Made by a program: the position numbers and the translations under genes. A DNA stretch of 64,000 nt, from the NCBI RefSeq assembly GCF_012070395.1, contig NZ_JAAFYS010000002.1, forward strand, positions 620,001 to 684,000, read 5' to 3'. The notes below the pieces were generated by a model that was not told the DNA's origin, searched no databases, and worked only from the letters and a program-made list of their open reading frames with translations. Source of the stretch: Pseudoroseicyclus tamaricis (GTDB taxonomy: Bacteria > Pseudomonadota > Alphaproteobacteria > Rhodobacterales > Rhodobacteraceae). This document shows positions 8,407 to 18,899 of this stretch, one piece after another. Each line of letters starts with the position of its first letter. Positions within the stretch are counted from its first letter, which is position 1.

Positions 8407-9202
8407 GGCGAAACTCCCAGACGGCGACGAGGAAGAGCACCAGCGTCATGATGCCGACGACGCGCAGGTCGAAGGTGGGGTCGAACTGGTTGAAGTTGAT
8501 GAGGATGCCGCGCATCGCGTCTACCGCATAGGTCAGCGGGTTCCACTCAACGACCACCACCAGCCACTCCGGATAGATCGCCAGCGTCTGCGCCCGCGTC
8601 AGCGCCGGGTCGAGCGGGAAGACCGAGCTGGCCGTGAAGTAGAGCGGCAGGATCACGGCGTTGGAGAAGACGCCGAACCCCTCGAAGCCGCGCACGTAGT
8701 TGGCGATGACAATGCCGAAGGATGTCAGCCCGAAGGAGAGCGTGAACATCAGCGCGATGGCCGCCAGCGCATCCATCAGCGTCAGCGGCACGCCGACGAA
8801 GCGGGCGACGACGAGCACCATGCAGCCGTGGATCACCGCCGTCGTGGCCCCGCCGAGGATCTTGCCCAGCAGCACGAGGTTGCGCGGCATGGGGCTGACC
8901 ATCACCTCGCGCAGGAACCCGAACTCCCGATCCCAGATCAGCGAGACGGCGGCCTGCACCGAGGTATAGAGGATGTTCAGCACCACCACGGCGGGAAAGA
9001 TGAACTGCAGGTAGGTGTAGGGCACGACGAAGCGCACCTCTCCATAGACCTCGCCGCGGAAGTAGGGGTTCAGCCCGATGCCGAGGATCAGCACCCACAG
9101 AAGCGGGCGCGAGACGCCGCCGATGAGCTGGCCGCGGTCGCGCAAGCTGCGCTTCACTTCGCGCAGCCAGATGGCATAGACGCCGCCGAGATAGCCCATC
9201 AT
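8399..9202 (-). CDS. ABC-2 type transporter permease
   Basis: A 267-residue inner-membrane permease of the ABC-2 (DrrB/NodJ/multidrug efflux) family, with about six hydrophobic helices and the family region REVMVSPMPRNLVLLGK in the first cytoplasmic loop. The NPLTYAVDAMRGILI segment near the C-terminus is typical. The start ATG 9202 overlaps the stop of the upstream ATPase. That ATPase, however, is of the nitrate/taurine import class; the matching ABC-2 ATPase is encoded three genes earlier (11877-12836). Export of a toxic alcohol/aldehyde or a cofactor is plausible, by analogy with ABC efflux genes beside PQQ ethanol dehydrogenases. Confidence 0.9.
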   Translation of the reverse strand: MMGYLGGVYAIWLREVKRSLRDRGQLIGGVSRPLLWVLILGIGLNPYFRGEVYGEVRFVVPYTYLQFIFPAVVVLNILYTSVQAAVSLIWDREFGFLREVMVSPMPRNLVLLGKILGGATTAVIHGCMVLVVARFVGVPLTLMDALAAIALMFTLSFGLTSFGIVIANYVRGFEGFGVFSNAVILPLYFTASSVFPLDPALTRAQTLAIYPEWLVVVVEWNPLTYAVDAMRGILINFNQFDPTFDLRVVGIMTLVLFLVAVWEFRRV

Positions 9203-10056
9203 GCCGAAGCCTCCTTCTGTGCGGCGGCCGGGTCGCGGCCATAGAAATCCGACGCCGGGTCGGAGAGGACGAGGTCGCGGATGCGCCCCCAGAGGTAGGC
9301 GCGCAACTCCAGGAAGGCGGCGCTGGCACGCACCTCCTCGCCGAAGCGCGGGCGCGGCAGCGGCACCTCTATATCGTCGAGCACCTGCCCGCCGCCCATC
9401 AGCACCACGCGGTCCGCCAGCACGAGCGCCTCGTCGACGCTGTGGGTGACGAAGAGCACCAGCGCCCGGTTCCGCTGCCAGATGGCCATCAGCTCCATCT
9501 GCATCAGCTCGCGCGTCTGCGCATCGAGGCTGGCGAAGGGCTCGTCCATCAGCAGGATCATCGGCTCCACCGCCAGCGCCCGGGCCAGCGCCACGCGCTG
9601 GCGCATGCCCCCCGAAAGCTGGGCGGGGTAGCTGCCCTCGACGCGGGCGAGGCCGACGAGATCGAGGTAATGAAGCGCCCGCTCCTTCCGCTCGGCCGCG
9701 GAAAGGGGCAGCTCCTCCAGCGCGAACTCGATGTTGCGCCGCACGGTCAGCCACGGGATCAGCCGGAAGGACTGGAAGACGAAGCCCGCCTCCGGCCCCG
9801 GACGGGGCGCCTTGCCGCCGAGCCGCACCTGCCCCTCCTCCGGCCGGATCAGACCGTTGGCGACGCGCAGGAGCGTGGTCTTGCCGCAGCCCGAGGGGCC
9901 GACGATTGCGACGAAGGTGCGGTCCTCGCAGGCGAGCGAGATATTGTTGAGCGCCACCGACTGCTCCCCGCCGGGGCGGGTGAAGCGCTTGGTGACGCCC
10001 TGAAGCGAGAGCCGGGGGGTGCCCGGCTCCCGCCCTTGTGTGGCGCCCTGCGCCAT
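9199..10056 (-). CDS. ABC importer ATP-binding protein (SsuB/TauB/NrtD family)
   Basis: A 285-residue ATPase. Walker A is GPSGCGKTT, the signature LSGGMRQR, Walker B ILLMDEPFASLD, and the H-loop reads FVTHSVDEAL, which is diagnostic for the nitrate/sulfonate/taurine importer class. The C-terminal tail (ELRAYLWGRIRDL) is also normal for that class. The start ATG 10056 overlaps the stop of the binding-protein gene by one base. It partners the permease at 11111-11884 and the binding protein at 10056-11081. Confidence 0.93.
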   Translation of the reverse strand: MAQGATQGREPGTPRLSLQGVTKRFTRPGGEQSVALNNISLACEDRTFVAIVGPSGCGKTTLLRVANGLIRPEEGQVRLGGKAPRPGPEAGFVFQSFRLIPWLTVRRNIEFALEELPLSAAERKERALHYLDLVGLARVEGSYPAQLSGGMRQRVALARALAVEPMILLMDEPFASLDAQTRELMQMELMAIWQRNRALVLFVTHSVDEALVLADRVVLMGGGQVLDDIEVPLPRPRFGEEVRASAAFLELRAYLWGRIRDLVLSDPASDFYGRDPAAAQKEASA

Positions 10057-11081
10057 CAGCGGACCGGCATGTCCGAGGCGCCCTCGGCGGTACCGAGATC
10101 GGCGAGCACGTTGTCCACCGGGCCGAAGTCGACCCATTCCTCCAGCGTCACCTCGCGCTGATCGGCGAAATCCTCGCTCTGGTAGAGGAAGTCCTGCGTG
10201 AACTGCAGCTCCTCGGCGTTGAGGCCGCCGTTGACCTCCCAGCCGCCCGCGAAGCTCTCGGCCAGCATGTCGAGCGTCTCGGGCGCCACGTCGGGGCGCA
10301 CCTCGCTCATGTAATCTACCCAGAGCTGCGGGTTGTCGGCGACGTCGCGGCTGGCGCGGATGAGGGCGCGGATCACGCCTTCCACCTCGCCGCCCCGCTC
10401 GTCCAGCGTCTCCTGCAGCACGACGTTGACCTTGTTCACCACGGGCGCCGCCTCGTAATAGGCGTCCTGCGGCACGAGGATGTGCAGGCCCGTCTGATCC
10501 GGCAGCTCCGACCAGACGCCGATGGACATGGTCGTCGCATCCACCTGCCCGGCGGAGAGCGCCTGCCCCCGCACCGAGGGCTGGCCGAGGGCGACGAGCT
10601 CCAGATCGTCCCATGCCAGCCCGTAGCCGGAGAGGACCTCGCCGGAGAGCGTGTAATCGAGGCTGCCGATCCGGCCGACGCCGAAGCTGGCGCCCGCCAG
10701 ATCCTCGGGCGAGGCGATCTCCTCGCTGGAGGCGATGAGGAAGGGCAACGACTTGTTGGGCGAGGTGACGGCGCGCATGTCGGGCGAGCCGCCGAGGACG
10801 AGCTGCACCAGCGCATCCACGGAGATGTTGGCCATCTCCCCTTCGCCCGATTGCAGGGCGGCGACGGCGGAGGGCGTCTGTTGCACGCGCACCAGCTCGA
10901 CCTCGACGCCCTCCTCCTCGAAATAGCCGCGGTCGGCGGCCATGTCCTGGATGGAGTTGGGCACCAGCGGCGGCTCCAGATGCGTGACGATCAGCCGGAA
11001 GGGCTCCCCCATCGCGGTGGAGCCGAGCAGGGCCACGCCGAGGGCGAGGCCGAGGGATGTGCCGGTCTTGGTGACGTTCAT
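10056..11081 (-). CDS. ABC substrate-binding protein (SsuA/NMT1-like family)
   Basis: A 341-residue periplasmic binding protein with a signal peptide (hydrophobic core LGLALGVALLGS, cleavage near residue 25). The body has the two-lobed SsuA/THI5-like pattern: MAADRGYFEEEGVEVELVRV early, and an APVVNKVNVVLQET segment in the second half. The start was chosen at ATG 11081 because AGGAGGAGG lies at ideal distance. The ligand cannot be deduced; the family binds sulfonates, pyrimidines, nitrate and other small anions or heterocycles. Its place within the quinoprotein locus suggests something that feeds the dehydrogenase. Confidence 0.9.
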   Translation of the reverse strand: MNVTKTGTSLGLALGVALLGSTAMGEPFRLIVTHLEPPLVPNSIQDMAADRGYFEEEGVEVELVRVQQTPSAVAALQSGEGEMANISVDALVQLVLGGSPDMRAVTSPNKSLPFLIASSEEIASPEDLAGASFGVGRIGSLDYTLSGEVLSGYGLAWDDLELVALGQPSVRGQALSAGQVDATTMSIGVWSELPDQTGLHILVPQDAYYEAAPVVNKVNVVLQETLDERGGEVEGVIRALIRASRDVADNPQLWVDYMSEVRPDVAPETLDMLAESFAGGWEVNGGLNAEELQFTQDFLYQSEDFADQREVTLEEWVDFGPVDNVLADLGTAEGASDMPVR

Positions 11082-11110
11082 GGTATTCCTCCTCCTGGTT
11101 ATACGCGCTC

Positions 11111-11876
11111 TCACAGGTCTTTCTTCCAGCGCGCGAGCCGCGACTCGACGAGCCGCAGAAGTTCCGTGACGACGACACCGATGGCCGCGAGCGTGAGCAC
11201 CACGACGAAGTACTCGGCCATGCGGAAGGTGTTGCCGTAGATCGAAAGAAGGCCGCCGAGCCCGGCCACGGCCGTGTAGAGCTCGGCGACGACGGTGTTG
11301 ATCAGCCCGATTGTGGCGCCGAGGCGCAGCCCGACGATGACGTAGGGCATCGCCCCGGGCAGCACGATGCGGGCGAAGATGCGAAAGCGGCCCGCGCCGG
11401 TGGAGCGGGCCATCTCCACCAGCTCCTCGTCGGCCTGCAGGACACCGGCATAGGTGTTGATGATGATCGGCATGACGGCGCCGAGGAAGACGATGAAGGT
11501 CTTCGCCTCGAAGCCGAGGCCGAGGAGCACGATGATCAACGGGATGAAGGCGACGCGCGGCGTGGCCGAGAGGGCGTAGACGAAGATGTCGAGCACCCGG
11601 CCGAGCAGCCGCACGGCGCCCATCAGCAGCCCGAGCGGAATGGCAACGAGGATGGCGAGGCCGTAGCCCGAGCCGTAGATCGTCAGGCTCTCCAGCAGCG
11701 CCGATTGCAGCCGGCCCTCGGCGAAGAGCCGCTGCGCCGCCGCCCAAGTCTCCGACGGGGCGGGGATGAGGTTGCGCGAGACGCTGAGCGAGGCGATCCA
11801 CCACAGCAGCAGCAGCAGGCCGACGAAGCCGACCCGCGCCAGCGCCACCAGCCAGGTGCGCTCGGAAAGGGCGCGG

Positions 11877-11884
<8 letters not shown>
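11111..11884 (-). CDS. ABC importer permease (SsuC/TauC family)
   Basis: A 257-residue binding-protein-dependent permease with about six helices. The EAA-type loop reads ELVEMARSTGAGRFRIFARIVLPGA in part (only the core is quoted), and the late TVVAELYTAVAGLGGLL segment is characteristic of the SsuC/TauC branch. I place the start at GTG 11884, which overlaps the stop of the ABC-2 ATPase by 8 bp; the open frame further upstream only reads through that ATPase in another frame. It forms an importer with the binding protein and ATPase immediately downstream. Confidence 0.9.
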
Positions 11885-12832
<948 letters not shown>

Positions 12833-12836
<4 letters not shown>

Positions 12837-13714
12837 GTCAGCACTCCCCTGCCCCGAAGGCGGCGCAGGAAGAGATCGGCCAGATCCTCCTCCGCCGCCA
12901 CCTGGAAGGCATGCCATTGCCGCCGGCGGCATGCCTCCTCTATCCCGGCCTGCCAGGCCTGCAGCGCCTCGGCATAGCGCCCCAGCGTTCCCGCATCGAG
13001 CCGCACGTCGATCTCCTCGCCCGTCTCGGCATCGCCGAGGGTCATCACGCCGCTGCCGAGGCTTTCCGGGTTCCGCTCCGCCTCGCTGAGGAGCTGGATG
13101 GCCCAGACCTCCTGCCCCTGCGCCTCGGCGAGGGAGAGCTGATCGGGCAGCGCCTCGTCCCACCAGTCGGAGATGACGATGACCAGCCCGCGCGCGGTGA
13201 GGGAGCCGAGGAGCTGCCGGAGCGCGCCCGCGACATCCGCCGCCCCGCCACCGGGCGCCCGGGCGAGCCAGGCGAAGAGGTCATCGGCCCGGCCGGAGCC
13301 CTGCCAGCGGGGGGAGACCTGCGCCGCCACGCCGCCGGCGCCGCAGGTCGCCACCTGCACCCGGTCGCCCGCAGCGAGGCCGACGAAGCCGAAGACCTGC
13401 GCGATCAGCCGCGCCGCCGTCTCCTTCTGGGCTTTCGCCCCGCCCATCGAGGCGCTGAGATCGACGAACACCGTCACCGGCAGCTGCCTCATCTGCGCGT
13501 ATTGCCGGATCACCGTGTCGCCGGTGCGGGCCATGACATGCACGTCGAGATGCCGCGTGTCGTCGCCCGCCTGGTAGGGGCGGTGATCGACGAACTCCAT
13601 CCCCGCGCCCTTCTGGCGCGAGCGCCGCTCGCCGACGCCGGCCGTCGGCTGCGCCCGGGAGGGCAGCAGCCGGCTGGTCATCAGCCTGTCGAGCAGGGCG
13701 GCGGGCGGGCGCAT
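12833..13714 (-). CDS. DUF58 protein with VWA-like fold (MxaS-like)
   Basis: A 293-residue DUF58/VWA-type protein, the usual partner of MoxR ATPases. The DUF58 signature region is around EFVDHRPYQAGDDTRHLD (residues about 40-57). A metal-ion-dependent adhesion-site motif follows in VFVDLSASMGG. In mxa clusters the equivalent MxaS takes part in assembly or metal loading of the quinoprotein dehydrogenase. Its ATG overlaps the MoxR stop (TGATG), and its stop overlaps the ABC-2 ATPase start. Confidence 0.88.
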
Positions 13715-14742
13715 CAGACGGCCCCCACGGTCTTGTCGAAGAGCCGCCGCATCAGGCCCGCCACGTCCACCTCGCTCGCCCGGCCTTCGAAGTTGGGCTG
13801 GACGCGGTGGCCGGTGACGGGGCCGAGCACGGCGCGCAGATCCTCCACCGCCACATGGTCGCGCCCGGCGATCATGGCGTTGGCCTTGGCGGAGAGCACC
13901 AGCGCCTGCGCGCCGCGCGGGCTGATGCCGAAGCGGATGTTGCGGCGCACCTCCTCCGGCGCATCGGGGCTGCCCGGCTGCGAGCGCACGCAGAGTTCCG
14001 CCACCGCCGCCCGCAGCCGCTCGGCCAGCGGCACGGCGCGCACGAGGCGCTGCAGGGCGAGGATATCCTCCGGCGTGATCGTCTGCGCCTGCTCGGCGGA
14101 TGCTCCGCCGGTCGTGGCGGCGAGGATGCCGGAGAGCATGGCGCTGTCCGGGTAGGCGATGTCGACGCGGAAGAGGAAGCGGTCGATCTGCGCCTCGGGG
14201 AGCTGGTACGTCCCCTCCATCTCGATCGGGTTCTGCGTGGCGAGAACGAAGAACGGTTTCGGCAGCTGCATCGACTCGCCGGCGGCGGAGACGGTGCCCT
14301 CCTGCATCGCCTCCAGCAGCGCCGACTGGGTGCGCGGCGTGGCCCGGTTGATCTCGTCGGCCAGCAGCAGCTGGGCGAAGATGGGGCCGCGGCGGAACTC
14401 CAGATGATTGCGCCCGTCCTCCCCCGGCACGATGACCATGGCGCCGGTGATGTCGGCGGGCATGAGATCGGGCGTGAACTGGATGCGGGAGAAGCCCAGC
14501 CCGGTGGCGGCGGCGAGGCTGCGCACCATCAGCGTCTTGCCGACGCCCGGCGGCCCCTCCAGCAGGATGTGCCCGCCGGCGATCAGCCCGGTCAGGATCA
14601 GCCGCAGCGGCCCCTCCTGCCCGACGACGCTCGTCTGCATGCCCGTCAGCGTGCCGGCGAGCGCGGCGCGCAGGCGCGCCAGTTCGCCTGCCCCGTCCGG
14701 GCGAGCGGCTTCGGCCATCGCGGTCGTCGTCTGGTCGGTCAT
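13714..14742 (-). CDS. MoxR-family AAA+ ATPase (MxaR-like)
   Basis: A 342-residue MoxR chaperone-like ATPase. Walker A is GPPGVGKT, Walker B LLADEINR, and sensor 1 lies in LATQNPIEMEGTYQLPEAQ, a hallmark of the MoxR family. The start is ATG 14742, because it has a strong GGAGG ribosome-binding site 7 bp upstream and overlaps the stop of the large VWA gene (ATGA). In methylotrophs MxaR with MxaS and the VWA proteins is needed to make active, metal-loaded methanol dehydrogenase; the same partners lie next to it here. Confidence 0.95.
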   Translation of the reverse strand: MTDQTTTAMAEAARPDGAGELARLRAALAGTLTGMQTSVVGQEGPLRLILTGLIAGGHILLEGPPGVGKTLMVRSLAAATGLGFSRIQFTPDLMPADITGAMVIVPGEDGRNHLEFRRGPIFAQLLLADEINRATPRTQSALLEAMQEGTVSAAGESMQLPKPFFVLATQNPIEMEGTYQLPEAQIDRFLFRVDIAYPDSAMLSGILAATTGGASAEQAQTITPEDILALQRLVRAVPLAERLRAAVAELCVRSQPGSPDAPEEVRRNIRFGISPRGAQALVLSAKANAMIAGRDHVAVEDLRAVLGPVTGHRVQPNFEGRASEVDVAGLMRRLFDKTVGAV

Positions 14743-17700
14743 TGTGTTCCCTCCATGCGGGTCCTGTTGGCCCGCCCGGGCCAGTCGATGTAGCGGCGCA
14801 GCAGGGCCGCGAGGAAAAGGACGAGGCCGGCGATCACCCAGGGACGCCACGCCCCGGCCCAGCCGAAGCGGAGCCCCCGGCCGGCCTCCGTCGCCTCCTC
14901 AACCGTGGTCAGCTCGCCCCCGGTCGCCGAGGCGAGCCATTCGCCGGCCGCGAGATCGGCGGGCGGGGTGAAGGCGGGGGCGTAGGAAAGGTGATAGGCC
15001 GTCTCGGCCACGGCCTCCCCCTCGCCGACGCTGGCGCGATAGGTGCCGGGGGCAGCCAGCGGCAGGGAGCCCTCGTAGAGCCCCGGCTGCGCCTCGATCA
15101 GGCGCAGGCGGTCGGTCTCTCCTCCCGGGCGCTCCACCCTGGCGGCCTCGCGCAGGCCGCTCTCCGGTTCGCCGTTCTCGTCCAGCACCGTAAGACTGAC
15201 GGTCAGCCGCTCGCCGTCGCTGCTGGCATCGAGGATGCGGCCGGTCGCCGGCAGCGGCGATTGCACGCCGCGCGCGGCGCTCGCCCAGAAGCCGCCGTAG
15301 CCGTGCAGCGCGTGCCAGTCCTCCGTCCACGGCCCCGTCGCGTCGGAGGTGAAGGCGAGCACCTGCCCCGTTCCGTAGGCCCATGCGGCGAGGAGCGGGG
15401 CGTCCTCGCCCTCCTCGTCCGGCACGGTGATCGCCACCTCCGCCTCGTCCTTGGCCGTGGTCAGCACGTAGCCGGTGACCGGCGGCAGGCGGGCGGGCAA
15501 GGCGTCCGCACCGGGGGCGGACCGGTCTGTCCACGAGGGCTGCCGCGCCCCCTCCTCCACGGGGGAGGAGAACATCATCGCCTCCTGCGAGAGGATGGAG
15601 GGCAGCGCCGCGAAGTCCCGCGTGACATGCGCCGCGCCGCCGCCGAGCGCGGCGATCTCCTCCACCGTCGTCCTGTCGGACCCCTCGCCGATGGCGACGC
15701 CAGAGACGGTGACCCCCGCCTCCCGCATCTGGCCGAGGATGCCGGGCCAGTCGCCGGGCTGAGACAGACCGTCGGTCATCACGATGACATGGCGCGCGGC
15801 GGACTCCGCCTGACCCATCTGTCCCCACGCCGCCACGAGGCCGGGGTAGATCGAGGTGCCGCCGCCGGGATCGACCTGCGTGAGCGCCGCCTCCGCCACC
15901 CCCATGTCGAGGTCGCTCATCGGCAGCACGGTGCGCGCCTCGGCGTCGAAGACGACGATCCCCACCTGGCTCTCGCTGTTGAGGAGCTCGATGGCGGAGA
16001 GCGTCGCGCGCTTGGCCATGTCCAGCCGCGTCCCCTCGCCCACCGCCTGCTGCATGGAGCCGGAGCGGTCGAGCACGAACATCATCGCCACCTCGGGCGC
16101 ATCGCGCGGCACCTTGGCAGAGAGCGGCGAGAGATCCTCGAGCGGCGTCTCGAAGTACCCGCCGGGCCCGAAGCTGTTGGCGCCCCCTAGCAACAGCAGC
16201 CCCAGCCCGTGCTCGCGCACCGCCTCCTCCAGGATCTCCTGCTTGCGGCTGGTCAGCGAGATGGCGGGGGTGTTGAGCAGCACCGCGGTGCCGTAGCCGA
16301 GCCAGCCGCGCACATAGTCGGGCGCCGCGTCGGGGGCGAGGACATCCACCGTCAGCCCTGCACCGGCGAGCAGCGCCGCGAAGGCCTCGCCATGCGCCGG
16401 GTCGGGGCTGATGACGGCGACGGGCCGCAGGGGGCGCGGGTGGACGATCCGCCCGGCGCGGTTGTTGGCGGGGCTGTCGGCCCCCTCGGGCTCGATCAGC
16501 ATTTCAACCAGCGCCGGCTCCGCTTCCGATTGGGCGGGGAGGACCATCTCCAGCCGGTTGGTGCCCGGCTGCAGGCTGACGGGCTGGGAGGCGATCTCCG
16601 CCCCGTCGCGGAAGATGCGCAGCCGCCGCTCCGTCCCCTGCCCCGCCTCGACGAACCCGGTGATGCGCAGCCGGTCGCCGATGAGCGCGGCGCGCGACGT
16701 CTCGATCCGCCGCAGGACGACCTCGTCGGGGGCGAGGCGCTCCGGCCGCAGGTAATCCACCGGGAGGGCGGCACCGCCGGTGGCTGCCGCCACCTCCCCC
16801 AGATCGGGGCGCTGCCCGAGTGAGGCGGTGAGCAGCACGCGCCCGCTCTGGCCCGGGGGCACGCTGGCAACGGCGAGGGCGAGGGCCTCGGTGCCGTGGA
16901 GGAGCGGGGCTTGGCCGGCTTCAGGAGCGGCGGGGTCGACCGCGGAGCCGGCGAGCTCCGGCACCGGGCCGGCGCGGACGACCGAGAGGTCGGGGCCGGT
17001 GAGGCCGCTGCTGGGTGCAAGGCTGCCGTCCGCCGTCACGAGGACAAGCCGTTCGCGGGGCGAGACCTCCGGCGCCGGCAGGCGCAGCACGCCGGCCACC
17101 AGCAGCGCGAGCGCGAGGAGCGCGAGCACAGGGAGCTGCCCGCGGTTGCGACCGGTGAAGACGGCATAGGCGCTGTCGGCGAGGATGCAGGCGGCGGCGA
17201 GGCCGATGAGCCACGGCGCCAGCCCCTGCGGCAGGAGCGCGGCGGAGGCCGGCTCCAGCGGCGGCGCCTCTCCGGCGGGGGTGTCGGCGGGCGGCGCGTT
17301 GATGGCGAGGATCTGCTCCGTGCTCGGGTCCCAAAAGAGGCCGGCGCTCAGCGGCACGTGGCCCTCATGGGCAAGCGGGGCGCCGGTGGTCGCCTCCTCC
17401 ATCCCCTCCAGCGGGGCGGCACAGGGCTGGCCCACCACGCAGGCCGGCCCCGGCTCGCGGGTCGGCAGGTCGAGCGCCTGCAGGAGCGCGCCGGCCAGCA
17501 GCGCCATCTCCGGCGTGCCGGGCCAGGAGCTGTCAGCGGGGTCGAAGGCCAGCCGCAGGTCGGCGCGCGTGGCCCCGCTGCGCAGCTCCACCAGCGGCAC
17601 GCCGCTGCCGGAGACGATGACCTCCGCGCCCTCCATGGCCGGGGCGGCATAGGCGCGGCTGAGCGACAGGTCGCTCCAGGGCAGCGCCTGCCCGAGGGGG

Positions 17701-18899
17701 TTGGTGCCGGACCAGTCCCCCGGATCGGGGCCCTCGACGGCGACGGGCTGCGGTGTCCCCTCCGCATGGGCCGCGCCGATCCAGAGGGTCGACGCCTCGG
17801 GCTCGCGGGCGACGGTGACGCCGTCGACGATGACGAGCGCGTAGGCGGAGAGGTCCTCGGGCAGCTCCGCCGCCTGGTAGAGCGCCACCTGCGGCACGGC
17901 GGAGAGCGCGGCGAGGAGCGGCTGCTCACCGGGGCCGAGGTAGAGCACCGGAAGCTCCGGCGGCGGCAGGCCGAGCGTGAAGTGCTCCTCCTCTCCCCCG
18001 GCCAGCGCAACGGTGAGGATGCCCGGCCCCGGTAGCTCCAGATCACGGGTGACGCTGTCCTGCCCGTCGTCGTCGGGCTCGACGTCGATCTCCGCCCAGG
18101 GGAGCGGCGTGACGCCCGGGGCGTCGCTGTAGCCGAGCGTCAGCTGCGTCGGCCCGGCGCCCTCGGGGAAGGTCACCTCTGCGGTGACGCGCCAGCGGCC
18201 GGCGTCGGCGTTGAGGGCGGTGACCTCCGCCGTGACGGCCGGGCGCGGCGCGGCAGTGACGGGCGGGCGGCGAAGCCCAGGCGCGAAGGGCGCCAGCTCC
18301 TCGGGCACGGGGCCGCTGGAGAGGAGGAGGATCTCCGCCCCCTCCGCGTCGCCGCCGACGCCCTGCACCATGCGCGCCACCTCGGCCCAGTCCGCCGCGG
18401 CCTCCGCCGAGGTGAGCCCGTCCAGAAGGGGCGCCGCCATCTCCGGCCGCCAGGGCCAGGCGGCGGCGAGCAGGCGCGGCTCGGGGCCGGCGAGAATGGC
18501 GGAGAGGCGGGCGGGAGAGACGGCGCCAGGGCGCTCGAGGTCTCCGCGAAGCTCCGCCAGTGCCGCGTCGAAGAGCGGGGTCCCGTCGGCGCTCTCTGCC
18601 GCCATCTGCGCGGAGCCATCCAGCACCAGTACGAGATGCTCGGCGGGCGCGCGGCGGGAGAGATAGGGCTGGGCGAGCGCCGTCGCGAGAAGCAGGACGG
18701 CGGCGATCTGCAGGACCAGCGGCCAGGAGAAGGGCGGCCAGCGGCGGCGCGCCTGCCGGCTGCCCTCCGGGAGGGCGAAGCGGCGCCAGATGAGCAGGCT
18801 CGGCACCTCGGCGCGGCGCTTGCGCACGGCGTGCAGCAGCAGGACGCCGGCCGCGACCAGCCCGACGGCGAGGAAGAGGGGGGCGGAGAAGCTCAGCAC
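14739..18899 (-). CDS. Giant BatA/VWA-domain membrane protein (MxaC/MxaL-like maturation factor)
   Basis: A 1386-residue protein. The N-terminus is a BatA-type double-helix anchor (MLSFSAPLFLAVGLVAAG followed by RKRRAEVPSLLIWRR). A first VWA-like region follows with LVLVLDGSAQMA near residue 85. There are central membrane helices around residues 560-610, and then a second VWA domain with a complete MIDAS motif in MMFVLDRSGSMQ near residue 940 and GGGTSIYPGL about 70 residues later. The C-terminal part is beta-rich with a last helix near the end (AWRPWVIAGLVLFLAALLRR). It resembles a fusion of separate mxa-type VWA subunits into one chain. It is coupled on both sides and probably works with MoxR and DUF58 on the dehydrogenase in the periplasm. 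Confidence 0.85.
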   Translation of the reverse strand: MLSFSAPLFLAVGLVAAGVLLLHAVRKRRAEVPSLLIWRRFALPEGSRQARRRWPPFSWPLVLQIAAVLLLATALAQPYLSRRAPAEHLVLVLDGSAQMAAESADGTPLFDAALAELRGDLERPGAVSPARLSAILAGPEPRLLAAAWPWRPEMAAPLLDGLTSAEAAADWAEVARMVQGVGGDAEGAEILLLSSGPVPEELAPFAPGLRRPPVTAAPRPAVTAEVTALNADAGRWRVTAEVTFPEGAGPTQLTLGYSDAPGVTPLPWAEIDVEPDDDGQDSVTRDLELPGPGILTVALAGGEEEHFTLGLPPPELPVLYLGPGEQPLLAALSAVPQVALYQAAELPEDLSAYALVIVDGVTVAREPEASTLWIGAAHAEGTPQPVAVEGPDPGDWSGTNPLGQALPWSDLSLSRAYAAPAMEGAEVIVSGSGVPLVELRSGATRADLRLAFDPADSSWPGTPEMALLAGALLQALDLPTREPGPACVVGQPCAAPLEGMEEATTGAPLAHEGHVPLSAGLFWDPSTEQILAINAPPADTPAGEAPPLEPASAALLPQGLAPWLIGLAAACILADSAYAVFTGRNRGQLPVLALLALALLVAGVLRLPAPEVSPRERLVLVTADGSLAPSSGLTGPDLSVVRAGPVPELAGSAVDPAAPEAGQAPLLHGTEALALAVASVPPGQSGRVLLTASLGQRPDLGEVAAATGGAALPVDYLRPERLAPDEVVLRRIETSRAALIGDRLRITGFVEAGQGTERRLRIFRDGAEIASQPVSLQPGTNRLEMVLPAQSEAEPALVEMLIEPEGADSPANNRAGRIVHPRPLRPVAVISPDPAHGEAFAALLAGAGLTVDVLAPDAAPDYVRGWLGYGTAVLLNTPAISLTSRKQEILEEAVREHGLGLLLLGGANSFGPGGYFETPLEDLSPLSAKVPRDAPEVAMMFVLDRSGSMQQAVGEGTRLDMAKRATLSAIELLNSESQVGIVVFDAEARTVLPMSDLDMGVAEAALTQVDPGGGTSIYPGLVAAWGQMGQAESAARHVIVMTDGLSQPGDWPGILGQMREAGVTVSGVAIGEGSDRTTVEEIAALGGGAAHVTRDFAALPSILSQEAMMFSSPVEEGARQPSWTDRSAPGADALPARLPPVTGYVLTTAKDEAEVAITVPDEEGEDAPLLAAWAYGTGQVLAFTSDATGPWTEDWHALHGYGGFWASAARGVQSPLPATGRILDASSDGERLTVSLTVLDENGEPESGLREAARVERPGGETDRLRLIEAQPGLYEGSLPLAAPGTYRASVGEGEAVAETAYHLSYAPAFTPPADLAAGEWLASATGGELTTVEEATEAGRGLRFGWAGAWRPWVIAGLVLFLAALLRRYIDWPGRANRTRMEGTQ

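Noticed and set aside
10056-11804. A 582-residue version of the SsuA-like binding protein
   Set aside because: The extra N-terminal 241 residues are an out-of-frame reading of the permease gene; the signal peptide and strong ribosome-binding site fix the start at 11081.
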